From: Kalaharituber pfeilii
Taxonomy: Eukaryota > Ascomycota > Pezizomycetes > Pezizales > Pezizaceae
Length of the DNA stretch: 64,000 nt
NCBI GenBank assembly: GCA_015179045.1
Contig: WHUZ01000004.1
Location: 620,001-684,000, forward strand
Direction of reading: 5' to 3'
Part shown: positions 36,730 through 47,945 of the stretch, piece after piece
How the letters are laid out: each line of letters opens with the position of its first letter
Numbering within the stretch: position 1 is the stretch's first letter
The notes under the pieces: generated by a model
Databases searched by the model: none
The model's input: only the letters and a program-made list of their open reading frames with translations
Told to the model about the DNA's origin: nothing
Translations under genes and position numbers: made by a program

Positions 36730-37246
36730 TTTTACTGCTGTTTATGTTTTGCTACATTTTCTGGCGTCTTTGGTTCGGTCGCATGGGTTTGGAGGTATTG
36801 GCTGGTGTGGAAGGCAAATAGGGTGAAGCTCTGTTTCGAAGGCTGGCTTTGATTTTTTTTGTTTCATCTGCGTAGAGGGATCATTTTGGCCTGATGCTTA
36901 TTAGCATATATCCTTTGCTTTCTTCTTTCACATGCAATGATATTGCATTTCTGTGCTTTGCCCGTAGTTGGCACATTGACTGTTACCCTCAAAATGAACC
37001 TTTTTTACGTGATAATTTTATGGTTATATACAGAGTACCAATCATTAAATATCTCTCTCGACTGCTATTATGCTTTAATTAGTTTCTCTCGATTAACTTT
37101 TTTTTCCCCTATCGTTAATTATCCTATAATGTATGGAAAGCCATAACTCATGTTCATATCCACATCCCAGTATCCACCGAACTTAATTTCCCCGCCTCCT
37201 GAACCAGAAGAAGCATACAAAAGCAGATAACCATATTCGATACCTT
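36730..37246. other. Convergent intergenic region
   Basis: T-rich spacer between POT1 and RPC53 stop codons. No coding signal; presumably both 3' UTRs. Confidence 0.6.
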
Positions 37247-39638
37247 TCATGCCCCTTGCCTCTCTTTCCCCCCTCCCAATCCCCCAGCACCCCCGCCCGC
37301 CGCAGCCGCAGCAGCTACCAACCCCCCTACCTCTGGTCCTACCACCCACCGCCCCCTAACCTGTCCCAACGCCCATACACCACCAACCCTCTTCCCCGTT
37401 TCTGGATCCACCACTCCTCGCTCAATCATCCCTTGGATGCCCCGGTCCTCCGGTTTCTCTTCCTCTGCGTCTGGCTGGGCCTTCGGTTCCGGCACAACGA
37501 CTACCACGTCCTGTAAAAATTCACACGAGGCGCCGCGGGTCAGAGTCATTAGGATCGGTTGGCTCTGGTGGTGGTTATTGTGCTGGTGGTGGTGTTTGGT
37601 AGGGATTTTGGGGGTCGATGATGGGCCGGCGGGGTTAGCGGCAGGGTCATCCGGAGGAGGAGGAGCGAGAGGAGGAGAAGGAGGCGGATTTCCCCACACC
37701 ATCGTAACCCGCCCAGATCGATGTACCCGTAATTGCCCCACCTTTCCGCACGGTAGATCCGCCAACGGGTTGCCCCTTGACTTCTGTCCCGTGTCCGTGC
37801 TCTTCTTTGTCCCCTGAGCTGGCGTTGCATCCACATCCACCACCACCTCCTCGTCACCACCTTCCCCTGCATCATCTCCCCGATCCGCCACCAACGGCGG
37901 TAGCACTACGGGGAACTGAAAGAAAAACAACTCTCCATCCTTAATCCCGGCCTCCCCCGCTCCTATCCCACCCTCCTCTCCTTCTCCACCAGCACCAAGT
38001 AACTCCTCCAACGTAGCCCTGCAATCCATATCTTCCCTCTCCCTCTCTACATCGTTTTCCGCTGTCTGCGGTAGGCCCGAAAAGCTCGGTCTATGGGCCT
38101 TGGACCTTGATTTCCGGCGAGGCTTTGTTTTACGGGAAAGTTCGGGTGAAGAGGGAGGTGCGCCTTTGACGAGGATTTTTTTAGCAAGGGTAGGGGATGG
38201 GGATGGGGATGGGGTGGGTGAGGAGGGCAGTATGGCAGTGTCGTTTGTGGTAGTGGTTGTGGTTGTGGTTGTGGTGGCAGGGGGAGCATCGGGGAGGGTG
38301 AGGTCTGCTGATTCGGGTTCAATGGGCTCGGCTTTGACTTGTACTGTGTTGATTGATAGAATCAGACAAACTGACCTAAACACTAAGAGCACACAAATTG
38401 AATAGAAGAAACTTACCGTCCTCGGTATCTTCCACCTTCACTCCCTTCCTCCTGTCTCTTCCCCTCCTCCCCTCGTGCGCTGGATCCTTGAAGATCGGCA
38501 CCGCCGCCTGCCTCTCTTCATGCCTTGACCTCTCCACCCTCAACGGAAACATCGTCGGCATCCTCCCACCCTTCGGTTTCCCCACTCCAGGCCCGCTCCC
38601 TCTCACAAACTCTGCCCCATCCGCATCTTCATCCTCAGAATCATAAACCAGTTCCTCGATGCGCTCTACATTTATTTTTGGCCCACCATCGCTTTCCTCA
38701 GACGAGGAATAGACCTCGTCGTCCTGGGCTTCGGATTTGATTTTGGAACCTTCTTCGCCTTCGAGGATGGTCATGCCGCGGGACGCGCGGGATTTGGATT
38801 TGCTGGTAGAGGGGGCGGCGGCGCCACGCTCGTGAATCACTTTATTTCGGCCTTGTTTGCGAGAACAAATAATCAGTAAGGCGTAATCACAAAATACCTA
38901 AAACGTCCAACAAAGGGGATACTTGATGCTCACCACTGGTAACACTCCCCAATGCAAATGGCCCAGAAGCCGTACTCGCCGCAGATGCCGCAAAGTCTGC
39001 GCGACCCCGACCCCGACCCCGGCCTCGGCCTCGGCCTAGCCCTCCCCCACGGGGACCACGCCCAGAGAAAGCACCTCTTCCACGGCCTGAACTGTCTCCG
39101 CCTTGTGTTGAAGTTGGTGTAGGCGTTGGATGGGGTGCAACTTTGGCTTCGAGGGCGGCTCTCTCCCTAGATAGATAGAACAATCATTGGCCAGTCTGTC
39201 ATCTAAATTCAACCTCACAACCCGAAGCATGAAATAGTACAGGGGGTTATTAGAAATCGTTAGATAATATACTCACTCTGCGCTCCTTCTCAGCACCGCC
39301 TTTGGCTTGAACTTCAGCGTGGCCTTGCCCCTTGACGCCCCCGCTCCCCCGGGGCTCCCCGGCGCTGGTGTTCCCCCTACACTCCCCGTCCTCAAACTAT
39401 CTAGCCTCCCAATCGGCGGTGCAACCGACCGTGTTGTCGCAACCCCAGGCGCAGGTGTAGCCGCCGCCGTACTTGATGCGCTTGCAGTCGCTGCTTTTGA
39501 TGGAGTCGACTCCTTTGCACTAGCGGAGGATGCCTGTTCGGACGGTGTCCCTGCGGCTGTTGGCGTCGATGAGGATTCGGCTGTCCTTCCACCGCGGCGG
39601 CCGCCTGGGGGGGCTTTAGGTTTGATTTTTGGTGGCAT
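37247..39638 (-). CDS. RPC53: RNA polymerase III subunit RPC4 (Rpc53)
   Basis: RPC4 forms a TFIIF-like dimer with Rpc37 on RNA polymerase III and acts in initiation, termination and reinitiation at tRNA and 5S genes. Exons: 39638–39277, 39166–38934, 38851–38417 and 38343–37247, all in phase, giving 708 residues. The disordered N-terminus (Ala/Ser/Thr/Pro) includes the conserved start of the family (LKFKPKAVLRRSAEERA, ~105–125) and a Gly/Arg tract (GRGRGRGRGRGRAD). The C-terminal RPC4 domain contains LPCGKVGQLRVHRSGRVTMV, GASCEFLQDVV and ALGQVRGRWVVGPEV, the expected dimerisation region. The length exceeds yeast Rpc53 (422) because of low-complexity insertions, including a TTTTTTTTTT run and an Asn/His/Gln stretch (KHHHQHNNHHQSQ). 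The start is the first ATG of the conserved basic N-terminus, upstream of which lies a GC-rich block. Confidence 0.93.
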
Positions 39639-42600
39639 TGGAAGGTAACGTGGGCTGTAGATGTGAGTTTCTGGAAAGTGCGTCTAGGACGAGTTCAATT
39701 GTAAATTTCTGGTGGATTCAGGCCTGCCTTGCTATATGTGTGCTTCGAGACGGCAGGGGGGAAAAAGGGTTCCAGAAGGCTGACAGAATTTTTAGGTTCT
39801 CTTAAAGTGCGGCCCTTGCAGCAGGCGGTTGACAAATTCCCAAACTCAAAGATTTTGTATGGTTTCAACTCAAGCGTTGCCGGACTAGCCTGTTCTAGAG
39901 CTGATCTGGACGACGGACTCTCAAGCTGTGGTCCGCGGAATGCGCGCTGTGGCCTCGCAGCCCGAATTTGCCGCACTGGATCGCGCCCTTCTCTTGTCGT
40001 CCTCTGCGTTTTGCTGCAGTGCCGCCGCGATATTCCGGGCGCTGACTGCGTTGACGTCCCAGCGCTCGTGCCACACCAAACAGAAAATCTTTTTAAGCCT
40101 CAGCTTCCAGCAGAGCCCCGCCAAGTGGCACCGCCCCGGCTGAGCTCGGTTACGCCACACTAACACTAGCGCGGAGCCAAGACGTCCCCGCAGATTTTAG
40201 CACCAATCCAAAACGGAAATTGGCGACGACATGTCTTGGCGGCCGGGGTCCGCACTTTGGGCGGGCGCAGCGCGGGCTGCTGCGGGGGCCGCGGGGAAGG
40301 TGCAAACAGCGCAAGCACGCACAATGACTCCCAGGGTGCGGGGCAGATGTACGGTATGATGCACGGGAGCGTGGGGCAGCGTGGGGCGGCGTGGGGCGGC
40401 GTGGGGCGGCGTGGAGCGCCGATGGGCCGCGGCGCTGCCGCGCTGTTGGCACATGCGCTCGCTACACCTCCAGATCCCGGCTGTTCGAGCACACCGCACA
40501 GCGAAGCGCTGAGAGGTCTGCGCTGTCTGGCTGAGCGCGCGTGCGCCGGCATTGTACCGCCAGCTGTGCTGCTGCGGGGCGAGTACTCGAGTGCCTCGTA
40601 CGCCTGCCCGCCTGGACAGCTGCTTGCCGGATACGACGACGCTTGTATGCTCCCTGCCTACCCGACCTGCTTGCGAGCAGGCGTGGTGCCCAAAGCGTGG
40701 CGAGTTTTGTCCCAGCTATCGATACCAAGCATTGCCAGCACACGCTAGGCCGGCACATGCACGTGCTATTGGCTGGTGGCTGTTGCATGCATTGCTAATC
40801 GTGAAACGCTCTGAGTAACAGCCCAGCCACCCGACCCGCTCGCAGTCGTAGGCAGAGCATATTGCTCATGTACGGACCGGGGCTGAGGGGAGCAGCCCCC
40901 TCCCACCCCCGAGAGTGCGAAGATCGGTACTCTAGTGTACACAATGAGGGAGATATCGATCGGCTGCATGAAATGCTGACAGGGTTGCGCGACCTTGCGG
41001 CGTCGAGGTTGGGTGGGGTTCTCGCTGTTTAATATATTTTAATATAAGTCGCAGGTTGGGGGGGGGGGAAGATGCCATACGTACCCCAAGAAGATAGTAT
41101 GCACTAGATTCTGAACAGGTGTTACATATTATATACCGTCCACCGTCCGCCCCCTTTTGCCAGAACCTTCAGTAGCCGCTGTAGGCTTGATATCTGGAAT
41201 CTGTACAGAAAACTCCGCACCCCATGACCTCCAGTTCCAAGGCGCCTGACATACATGTAATCCTTGGGGTACCGGTATAGACCAACCACCCCTTGCGCAT
41301 TGTGCTACATATTCGCAGCAGCACAACTCTTCCATTTCGCAGCTGCCCATTTATACTAACCATCTCCATCTCCTCGAGAAGAAGTATGCATACAAATTAA
41401 ATCCAATATAGCAGCCGAGATTGATCACTATCTATATCACCGTGACTGTAAGCAATTCTCATGATATATCAGTGGCCAGATGAACTTATCTGGATATATC
41501 AGTGGCAGATGAACTTATCTGGCATCATGATCTATCTAGGGCGTCTCCGCCCGGCAGGACCCTATCCCTCACACTTCCGTTGCTGCATATACGCATCTGA
41601 TTGTCGCCTCCCCCCTCCCCCACCGATAAGCAATCCCACTAATGATACGCAGAAGCTAGAGGCAACAAAGCAACCTCGGGTGTATCTAAGATGGCGGGTA
41701 TGAGCCGAGCTGTAATGATCATCCTCTCCAGCTTCTATTTCCGAGGAGAAAACGAATGTAAGTACGCTGCACGGTGCCTGTGCTCCATACTTGCGGTATC
41801 GCGCAGGAATTATCCTTCTCTCTTGGCCGTAGTCGCCATGTGTTAGGAACAGATAGCACGTTTTAGAGAAAGGAATTGTTCGTTTTGAAATGCAATACGG
41901 GGCAGTGCGTTGACGGCATTCGGAATATTGTGGGCTAACAAGAATATTCGCGCATCCTATGCAACAACCAAATAAAGTGATGCATAATGTAACCCCCCCA
42001 ACCCACGCCGGCGCACAATTGAGACGTCGGCGGAACGGGACGGCGTCATCAAGATGATCATACGTTTTGTCGATACCGGCATATCTCATTGAAAAAAAAA
42101 GCATCTAGCTACAGTCTGGCGGTGGACCAGCTTCAAACTGTGACCGACTGGAAATCAGGTGGTCCACCGAAAAGTATGGGATTCACGGACTGAACACACT
42201 TGTGTAACCCTAAAAGCACTCATCGGCACAGCAATCCGGAATTTGAGTGGAGCATGCAACGGAGCAAGAGTTACTGGCATCAAACTACAATCACCATACA
42301 ACAGATCACACCTGAAAATTCTACTCAGTAGTAAACTCAGGAATAATATAGAGATTCGCCAGGCCTCTAGTACATCTAGATATCCACCAATCAACACCAC
42401 AAAGTCCAACCAAGCCTATCAAGCCTCGAACCATCTAACCCATCATCCATCATCATCATCATATCCGTCATACTTCTATAGCAGCCTTAAACCTCCCGCG
42501 TACACTGACACATACACATGCCTTAGTTTGGTTTCAGGTCCATATCCAAGCCTAGATCCTGCAACTCGACCCGGGGCCACGCAGCCAGTAGGCCAGTTGG

Positions 42601-43237
42601 GTAAAAAACATCAGGAGAAAACGAGGTGGAAACAAACAGAAAGGAAAAATAGAAAAACCCCAAACCAACCAGTACCAGTAAATTGAAAATCAGTATCAAA
42701 AAAAATCAACCGCATAAAGAAAGAAGAGGAAAACGTATAAACTAAAAGATATATACCAGAAACCCCATGAACGTTTTTTAAAGAAACAGAAGAGAAAAAG
42801 TAATGTGAAAGACAAGGAAAACCCTTCCGCTCAAATAATAAAAGTAAAGAGAATACAAGTGGCAGGGTAAAGACAAGAAGCACAAACAAAACAACTTTTT
42901 TTTCATTCGAAAGTATCTCTCCCTGCACATTCTTCATCCACCTTGTCTCTGTTCGCTGTCGTTCCAAAATTAACTTATAAGAAAGAACCCACCAAATGGA
43001 AATTAAAAATGAAGCACAAACCAATACCGATCCATTTAAACAGACATGTAAGAATAGAAGTAGCCCCCAGTTTGTCGGCCTGATCCCTAATACGGTAGAT
43101 TCCCCCAGCACAAGCACAGTGGAGATTGTACCGTTTGTAATGAGACGTTAGCAGCAAAAGAAAAAAAAGGAAATGAGAAAACAAAATGCCAACAGTAATC
43201 TTGGTATATGGGACTTTACATAGAACAATGAATAAGC
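39639..43237. other. Intergenic region, GC-rich block then AT-rich
   Basis: No gene seen over 3.6 kb. Bases 39900–40950 are GC- and CpG-rich, directly 5' of RPC53, and include a 10-bp minisatellite at about 40372–40420. From 41000 on it is AT-richer: short direct repeats with ATATCAGTGGC and ATGAACTTATCTGG at 41463–41522, and a CATCAT run at 42442–42461. The rightmost part is 3' of the Zn2Cys6 gene. Confidence 0.5.
40372..40420. repeat. GC-rich minisatellite, unit GTGGGGCGGC
   Basis: Four to five copies of a 10-bp unit (GTGGGGCAGC, then GTGGGGCGGC repeated, then GTGGAGCGCC). G-run spacing allows quadruplex formation. Confidence 0.8.
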
Positions 43238-45391
43238 TTAATGTTTTGTAGTAATTTTCTTTTTAGGCTTCACGGCCTTCTTCACGCCAGCGCCTGCAAT
43301 GCCAGCCTTCTTGGCAGCACCTGCTCTTCCCCGCCTCGTTCCAGTCTCATCCTCGGATATGCATCCTTCAATGCCAATACCCGCATCTTTGCATCTTTGG
43401 CAAGGCCTCTGTCTATCACAACCTTTTTTGCTCTTCCTGCAGCGCTGACACCGAGGCTTCGGTTTCTCCGGATCCTCGTCTTGGGCAAGTAGTACGATAT
43501 TAGGATTGAAACTATCAGGGTGCTGGGGGATAATGCCGGAAATTGGAGTAGGAAGACTTGATATAGAAGCCGTGGTTGACCTTGACTTCTGGGCCAAAGA
43601 AGGGTTTGACGAGATGGAGTGGGTTCGATGCAAGGTAGGGGATGCAGGTGACAGTGGTCCCTTTCCGACGGTAGCTTTTGACGCATTGTTGAATGCGGTG
43701 TAGAGAGTAGTAGTGGGTTTAGGCTTCGGCTTAGCTACCTTTTGCAGAGGCTTTCCTACACGACCAGCCTTCACTTGATTGAGGGATTTGTATTTCCCAT
43801 GTCCATCAAATCCTTGCTTGGAAGTCCCATAGCTAGCACGGCTGTGAGGCCGCTGTTCGTCATCCATATAGTCACCATCATCATCTTCATCCTTCTCAAC
43901 AACATATGTTTCGTCTCCTGCATCGTCACAATCAAAATCTTCCTCGTCAGCACTGTCCCCTTGATGGTGACTATGATTGTGATTGTGTGTAAATGATGTG
44001 CAGTGAATTGGTTCCTGTTTGATGGAGATAGGCGTTTGAGACTGGGTCTCCTCGTTGTCACTAGGTATTGTAGAGTCGTAACTAGGAAGAATCTCGTTAA
44101 GAGACTTATACTTCTTCTGGTTCTTGGGGTAGCTTGGGCTGAGGTCAACGGAGTCCTCGTATTCATCCATAGGCGGGGGCAACTCTGGAAGTTCCGTTGT
44201 ATCACTTCGAAACTCGTCAACTTGATCCTCCGAGTAATTCCCAATATCATCAGCTGTCTCATCGTTATTAGATGGAGAGTTGGATGTTGTTGAAGCTTCG
44301 CCCAGCCGCATGAGCTGCAATGCAACATCCTCGTCTGATATATCAGTTGCTATAGTAGGTGCAGGCGTTGGGAAATTCGGACCGCACTGCCTGCCCGAGT
44401 AGTAGGAAGAGGGATTGGAAGAATAGGAGTAAGGGGAAGTGCTATTTGGTGTATTTTGCTGGTAATATGTATATTGATTGCTTTGCAAGGGTGTCATGGT
44501 TTGCGGGGTATTTGCAGGGCGCGAAGGACTATATGAAGCTGGGTGTAGCGGCTTCGGAAATAGTGGTAGTTCCTGGAGGAAGATGTATGTCAATATCAGC
44601 TGCATAAGTCTATTAATAGGACTACCTACAGCTGAAGAAAACTTTGCCCGCTTCCTTCGCGATCCTTCAACAATGTTATCCAGCGAAATTTCAGCACTAG
44701 CAACAGGTTCAATCTTGGTTAATTTCCCGTCTGCTTGAACGCCATGCAGGAGATGTGGTTGCTGTTGGTACAGCTTGTGGTCGTGAACGTATTCATCGAC
44801 AAGTTCCTCGACTGGAGGATGTGAATGCCCCGAGGTCTGACGCTTCATACTCCTCGACCTTCCACCAATTGTGCCATTCGTGCTGCCACTTCTTCTGCCT
44901 CGACCGGAACTAGGGCTTATACTCCGCGCTGTATAAGTAGAGACAATTTGTGAGCGAGTTGAAAGACCATAACCACTAATGTGCGCAGAGGGATGGCGAG
45001 CATTGGCTTGAGAGGGCGCGAATGGGTGTTGTTGATAGCGCAGGTCCGGCGTAACGTGAATATGAAATTCAGGCGTTCGCATGCATTCATCATATCCAAC
45101 AGTCGCAAATTTCTGATCGCCATTATCGTATGTGATTACATCACCAGCATTTAAGCCAAAGAACGTCCTCACAAGTGTATCAATGTCGGCACTCGTCAAA
45201 TTGGGACGAAGCTCCAAGCGCAGTGGTATGCGAGCATGCGTGGAACAATGAAATACTGTTTGCTTGGGTTCGTCAATTGGCGACAGCTGTTGAGGGGTTG
45301 GTGCAAGAGATCTATATGGAGTACATGTAGCGGGCGGAGTGCGGTAAGACCTAGCCGGAAGGTCCTCCGTGAGAAGTCCAGAAATGTCCAT
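43238..45391 (-). CDS. Transcription factor with a C-terminal Zn2Cys6 cluster
   Basis: Zn2Cys6 proteins are fungal DNA-binding regulators; the cluster is usually N-terminal, but here it sits near the C-terminus. The start MDISGLLTEDL (ATG at 45391) is followed by a ~130-residue folded N-terminal region (FHCSTHARIPLRLELRPNL, FFGLNAGDVITYDNGDQKF) of no family I recognise. Then come long Ser/Pro/Gln/Asp-rich stretches with KYKSLN repeated twice, the second just before a basic region. The cluster is C629-x2-C632-x6-C639-x5-C645-x2-C648-x9-C658 (RCQRCRKSKKGCDRQRPCQR, then CKDAGIG); the last spacing is long for the family. A basic Lys/Ala tail follows. A probable 57-nt intron (44573–44629, GTAGGT to CTCCAG) keeps frame whether spliced or not; spliced length is 698 residues. 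Target genes cannot be inferred. Confidence 0.85.
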   Translation of the reverse strand: MDISGLLTEDLPARSYRTPPATCTPYRSLAPTPQQLSPIDEPKQTVFHCSTHARIPLRLELRPNLTSADIDTLVRTFFGLNAGDVITYDNGDQKFATVGYDECMRTPEFHIHVTPDLRYQQHPFAPSQANARHPSAHISGYGLSTRSQIVSTYTARSISPSSGRGRRSGSTNGTIGGRSRSMKRQTSGHSHPPVEELVDEYVHDHKLYQQQPHLLHGVQADGKLTKIEPVASAEISLDNIVEGSRRKRAKFSSAVGSPINRLMQLILTYIFLQELPLFPKPLHPASYSPSRPANTPQTMTPLQSNQYTYYQQNTPNSTSPYSYSSNPSSYYSGRQCGPNFPTPAPTIATDISDEDVALQLMRLGEASTTSNSPSNNDETADDIGNYSEDQVDEFRSDTTELPELPPPMDEYEDSVDLSPSYPKNQKKYKSLNEILPSYDSTIPSDNEETQSQTPISIKQEPIHCTSFTHNHNHSHHQGDSADEEDFDCDDAGDETYVVEKDEDDDGDYMDDEQRPHSRASYGTSKQGFDGHGKYKSLNQVKAGRVGKPLQKVAKPKPKPTTTLYTAFNNASKATVGKGPLSPASPTLHRTHSISSNPSLAQKSRSTTASISSLPTPISGIIPQHPDSFNPNIVLLAQDEDPEKPKPRCQRCRKSKKGCDRQRPCQRCKDAGIGIEGCISEDETGTRRGRAGAAKKAGIAGAGVKKAVKPKKKITTKH

Positions 45392-46617
45392 GGTGATTAG
45401 GATTGTGAACGAGATGCCTCTTGCAAAGTGTAATGCAAAGTGCAAGGAAAAGAGGCAGCAGAGGTGGGAATAATATTTGAATGAGGAGAGATAGACAATG
45501 TGCCGCTGGTAACTAAATAGCCAGGGATGGCAGAGAGTGCGTTGGCACCTAGTTGCTAGCCTTGCACAGCTGGGCAAGTTCTTTGCGTACGATACAGCGT
45601 TTCTGGTCTCTGTTTTTATGTGGCGGTATTGGTTAGCCGTCTATGTAATTCTGGCGGCTTCTATAATGATCGGTGCGGGGAATACGGTAACAGAAGTGAA
45701 GTGGATTCCCAAATGCAGGCTTTTCTTGAAAGCCAAACAAGAGAAGCTTGTGAACTGGAGTGCGATTCTCATCCTTTTGCTTGTCATGAACGTAGGGGGT
45801 AAATAATAAACCAATTTACACGGCGTTGCGAAGCGGTCATAGAGCGGACTGAGGCGAAATACCAAAGGGGGAGTGGAGGGAACAGTTGAGCTAACCTTGT
45901 GGATAGGGAGGGAGTTAAAGCGCAGGCGCTACGAACGGTCTTGGAGATCGAGTGGAACGATGAAGCGCGAACTTCTTGTACACTAATCAACTTCTATAGC
46001 AAGTTTGTCAGTGGACGGCGGAAGGAGGGGCTTCAGATTGTAGCGAGAGTTAAGCAAGGTAGCGGTCAAGGCCACCGAAGAGTTCGAGGGACTGTGCTCG
46101 AAGAAAGTGCGACAGGATTAGAACGGAGGGGATGAGGGAGTATGAATAGACCAGAAAAAGACTATCGAAGATCGCTAATAAGAAAAACTTACGCAGCTTG
46201 CTTGTATGGATGAATCGCCCAACAGTGTGAGGGACAGTTGGCTGCTTGCTGAACAGCGGACGCCAACGGTCGGCGAGGCAGTAAACCAGTGACAGTAAGG
46301 CGAAACAAATTCGGCCAGCGTCTGAAGAGCGTTTTGTCGTTGGCTGCGGAGAGTACGGTTGGGTTGCTTTCGCCGTCACTGCAGAATCGGCTGCTGTAAA
46401 AGATTGCGAGTGAGTATGACGGTAGTTAGGGCGAGCGAGGTGTGAGAGTCTGGTTGGAGAATGAGAGGAGTAGATGGCAAGGCAAGGGCTGCAGTGTATG
46501 AGGGGGGGGGGGGGGGGGTTGCAAGGTGGGTTGGTCTTGGTGTAGCGTTTGTGGGGAGAGAATGCAGTACGTAGCGGACGTATTGGGGGAGGGGCAGCAG
46601 CAGGCTAGGGAAGCGGA

Positions 46618-46650
46618 TGGGGAGGGGGAGGGGGAGGGGGAGAGGGGAGA
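46618..46650. repeat. GGGGGA tandem repeat, G-quadruplex candidate
   Basis: Four or more copies of GGGGGA in a row on the plus strand, within the GC-rich block. G runs of four to five separated by one base are the standard quadruplex pattern. Confidence 0.8.
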
Positions 46651-47891
46651 GGGAAGGGTGAGGAGAACTGCGGGCGTGTATGTGAGTGTATGCTTGGAGG
46701 AGGGGGTGGTGTGGGTGAAGTATGTGAGTGTAGGGACGCAACTTATGTCGTTACTAATGGGAACGAAGCAATGAGGGAGATACGTACAGCAGGCAGCGGG
46801 AGGGCAAACCAAGGACAAGCTGGGAGAGAGGCAGCAGCGGTAGAAAGGTGTTCTGAGTTGCGTGGGAACGTTTTGGATTTTAGGAGGCTTGCGCGGATCG
46901 GAGCAGTGTGATAAGAAATGGGTATCAGGAATGGCGGCAGCGCGGCGACTAGAGCGGTACGGCACCCTACTGCCAGCTGCAGGTGTCGATTGCGAGGGGC
47001 GGCGGTGGTATTGGCTGGCCGAGGGATCTCAGCCTGCAGCGCTTCAGGGAGCCTGGAGGATGCGTGCGGGAGGAGTGGCCCTGGCTGTAGTCTGGAGGCG
47101 TACGAGGAGTGCGCTCTGCCCGCTGGTGCCCCTGGTCGGTCCGGCGTGGTCTCGGTCGGCGGTCGGTCGGGGGGGCGGACACGGGAGGGCGCGAGGGGCA
47201 GGGTGAGGGAGGGTGAGGCAGGGTGAGGGAGGGCGAGCTCACGGGGCAGAGGGGGGCGGGGATGAGTGGGCGCTGGGGGGGTGGAGGAGGAGCGTGTGGG
47301 CGTGCTGAGGGGGCGGGCCAGAGGGGCGGCGGGCGGGTTAGTCAGGAAGCTTGCTGGAGCGCAGGTGGGCGCAGGCGAGCGCACGCTGGCTGCTGCCGTC
47401 GGCGTGCTGCTGGGGGGCCTCGTCTCGCGCCGGGGCTCGCACCTCCCGTTCACTTGTTCGGCGGACGTAGCCTGCCAGAGGGCCTGCGTGCGCAGCGGAT
47501 GGCGGAGCGGGCGACGGCGCAGGCGAGAGAAGGCTGCTAGAGCTAGCTAGCGAGGCCTGCCTGGCTGGTTGGCTGGCTTGCTGGACCAGGCGGTCAGGCG
47601 TCAGAGTGCACTGAGCGTGCAGATGAAGCAATTATGGGCGGCAGTATATGGCATGGGCGCTATCGTGAGCTCTTTTCCCCCGACTCGCGGCCTGCGCTGC
47701 GCTGCGCTGCTCTCGCTCCTGGCGCCGTGCTGGGAGCGTGGGCTGCTCGTACACGCTTCAGGTGCGAGGGCGCTGCTGCGGTGGTGAGGCCCGTCCGCGT
47801 GTTCCGTGCCGGCGCTGATAGATGAGTTGGGCCGATCGCTCCAAGCACTTGGTGGGCGGGCGAGACAAGACAGGGCAGAGGCGCAGAGCTG

Positions 47892-47945
47892 CCCTCCCCC
47901 CCCTCCCCCCCTCCCCCTCCCCCTCCCCCTCCCCCCACCCCCCGG
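47892..47945. repeat. CCCCCT tandem repeat
   Basis: A pyrimidine tract of C runs separated by single T; the complement has the quadruplex pattern GGGGGA seen at 46618. The two tracts lie on opposite strands 1.2 kb apart. Confidence 0.8.

Noticed and set aside
37119..38405. Plus-strand frames opposite RPC53
   Set aside because: Shadows of the RPC53 exons; the minus-strand reading has the family motifs and consistent splice phases.
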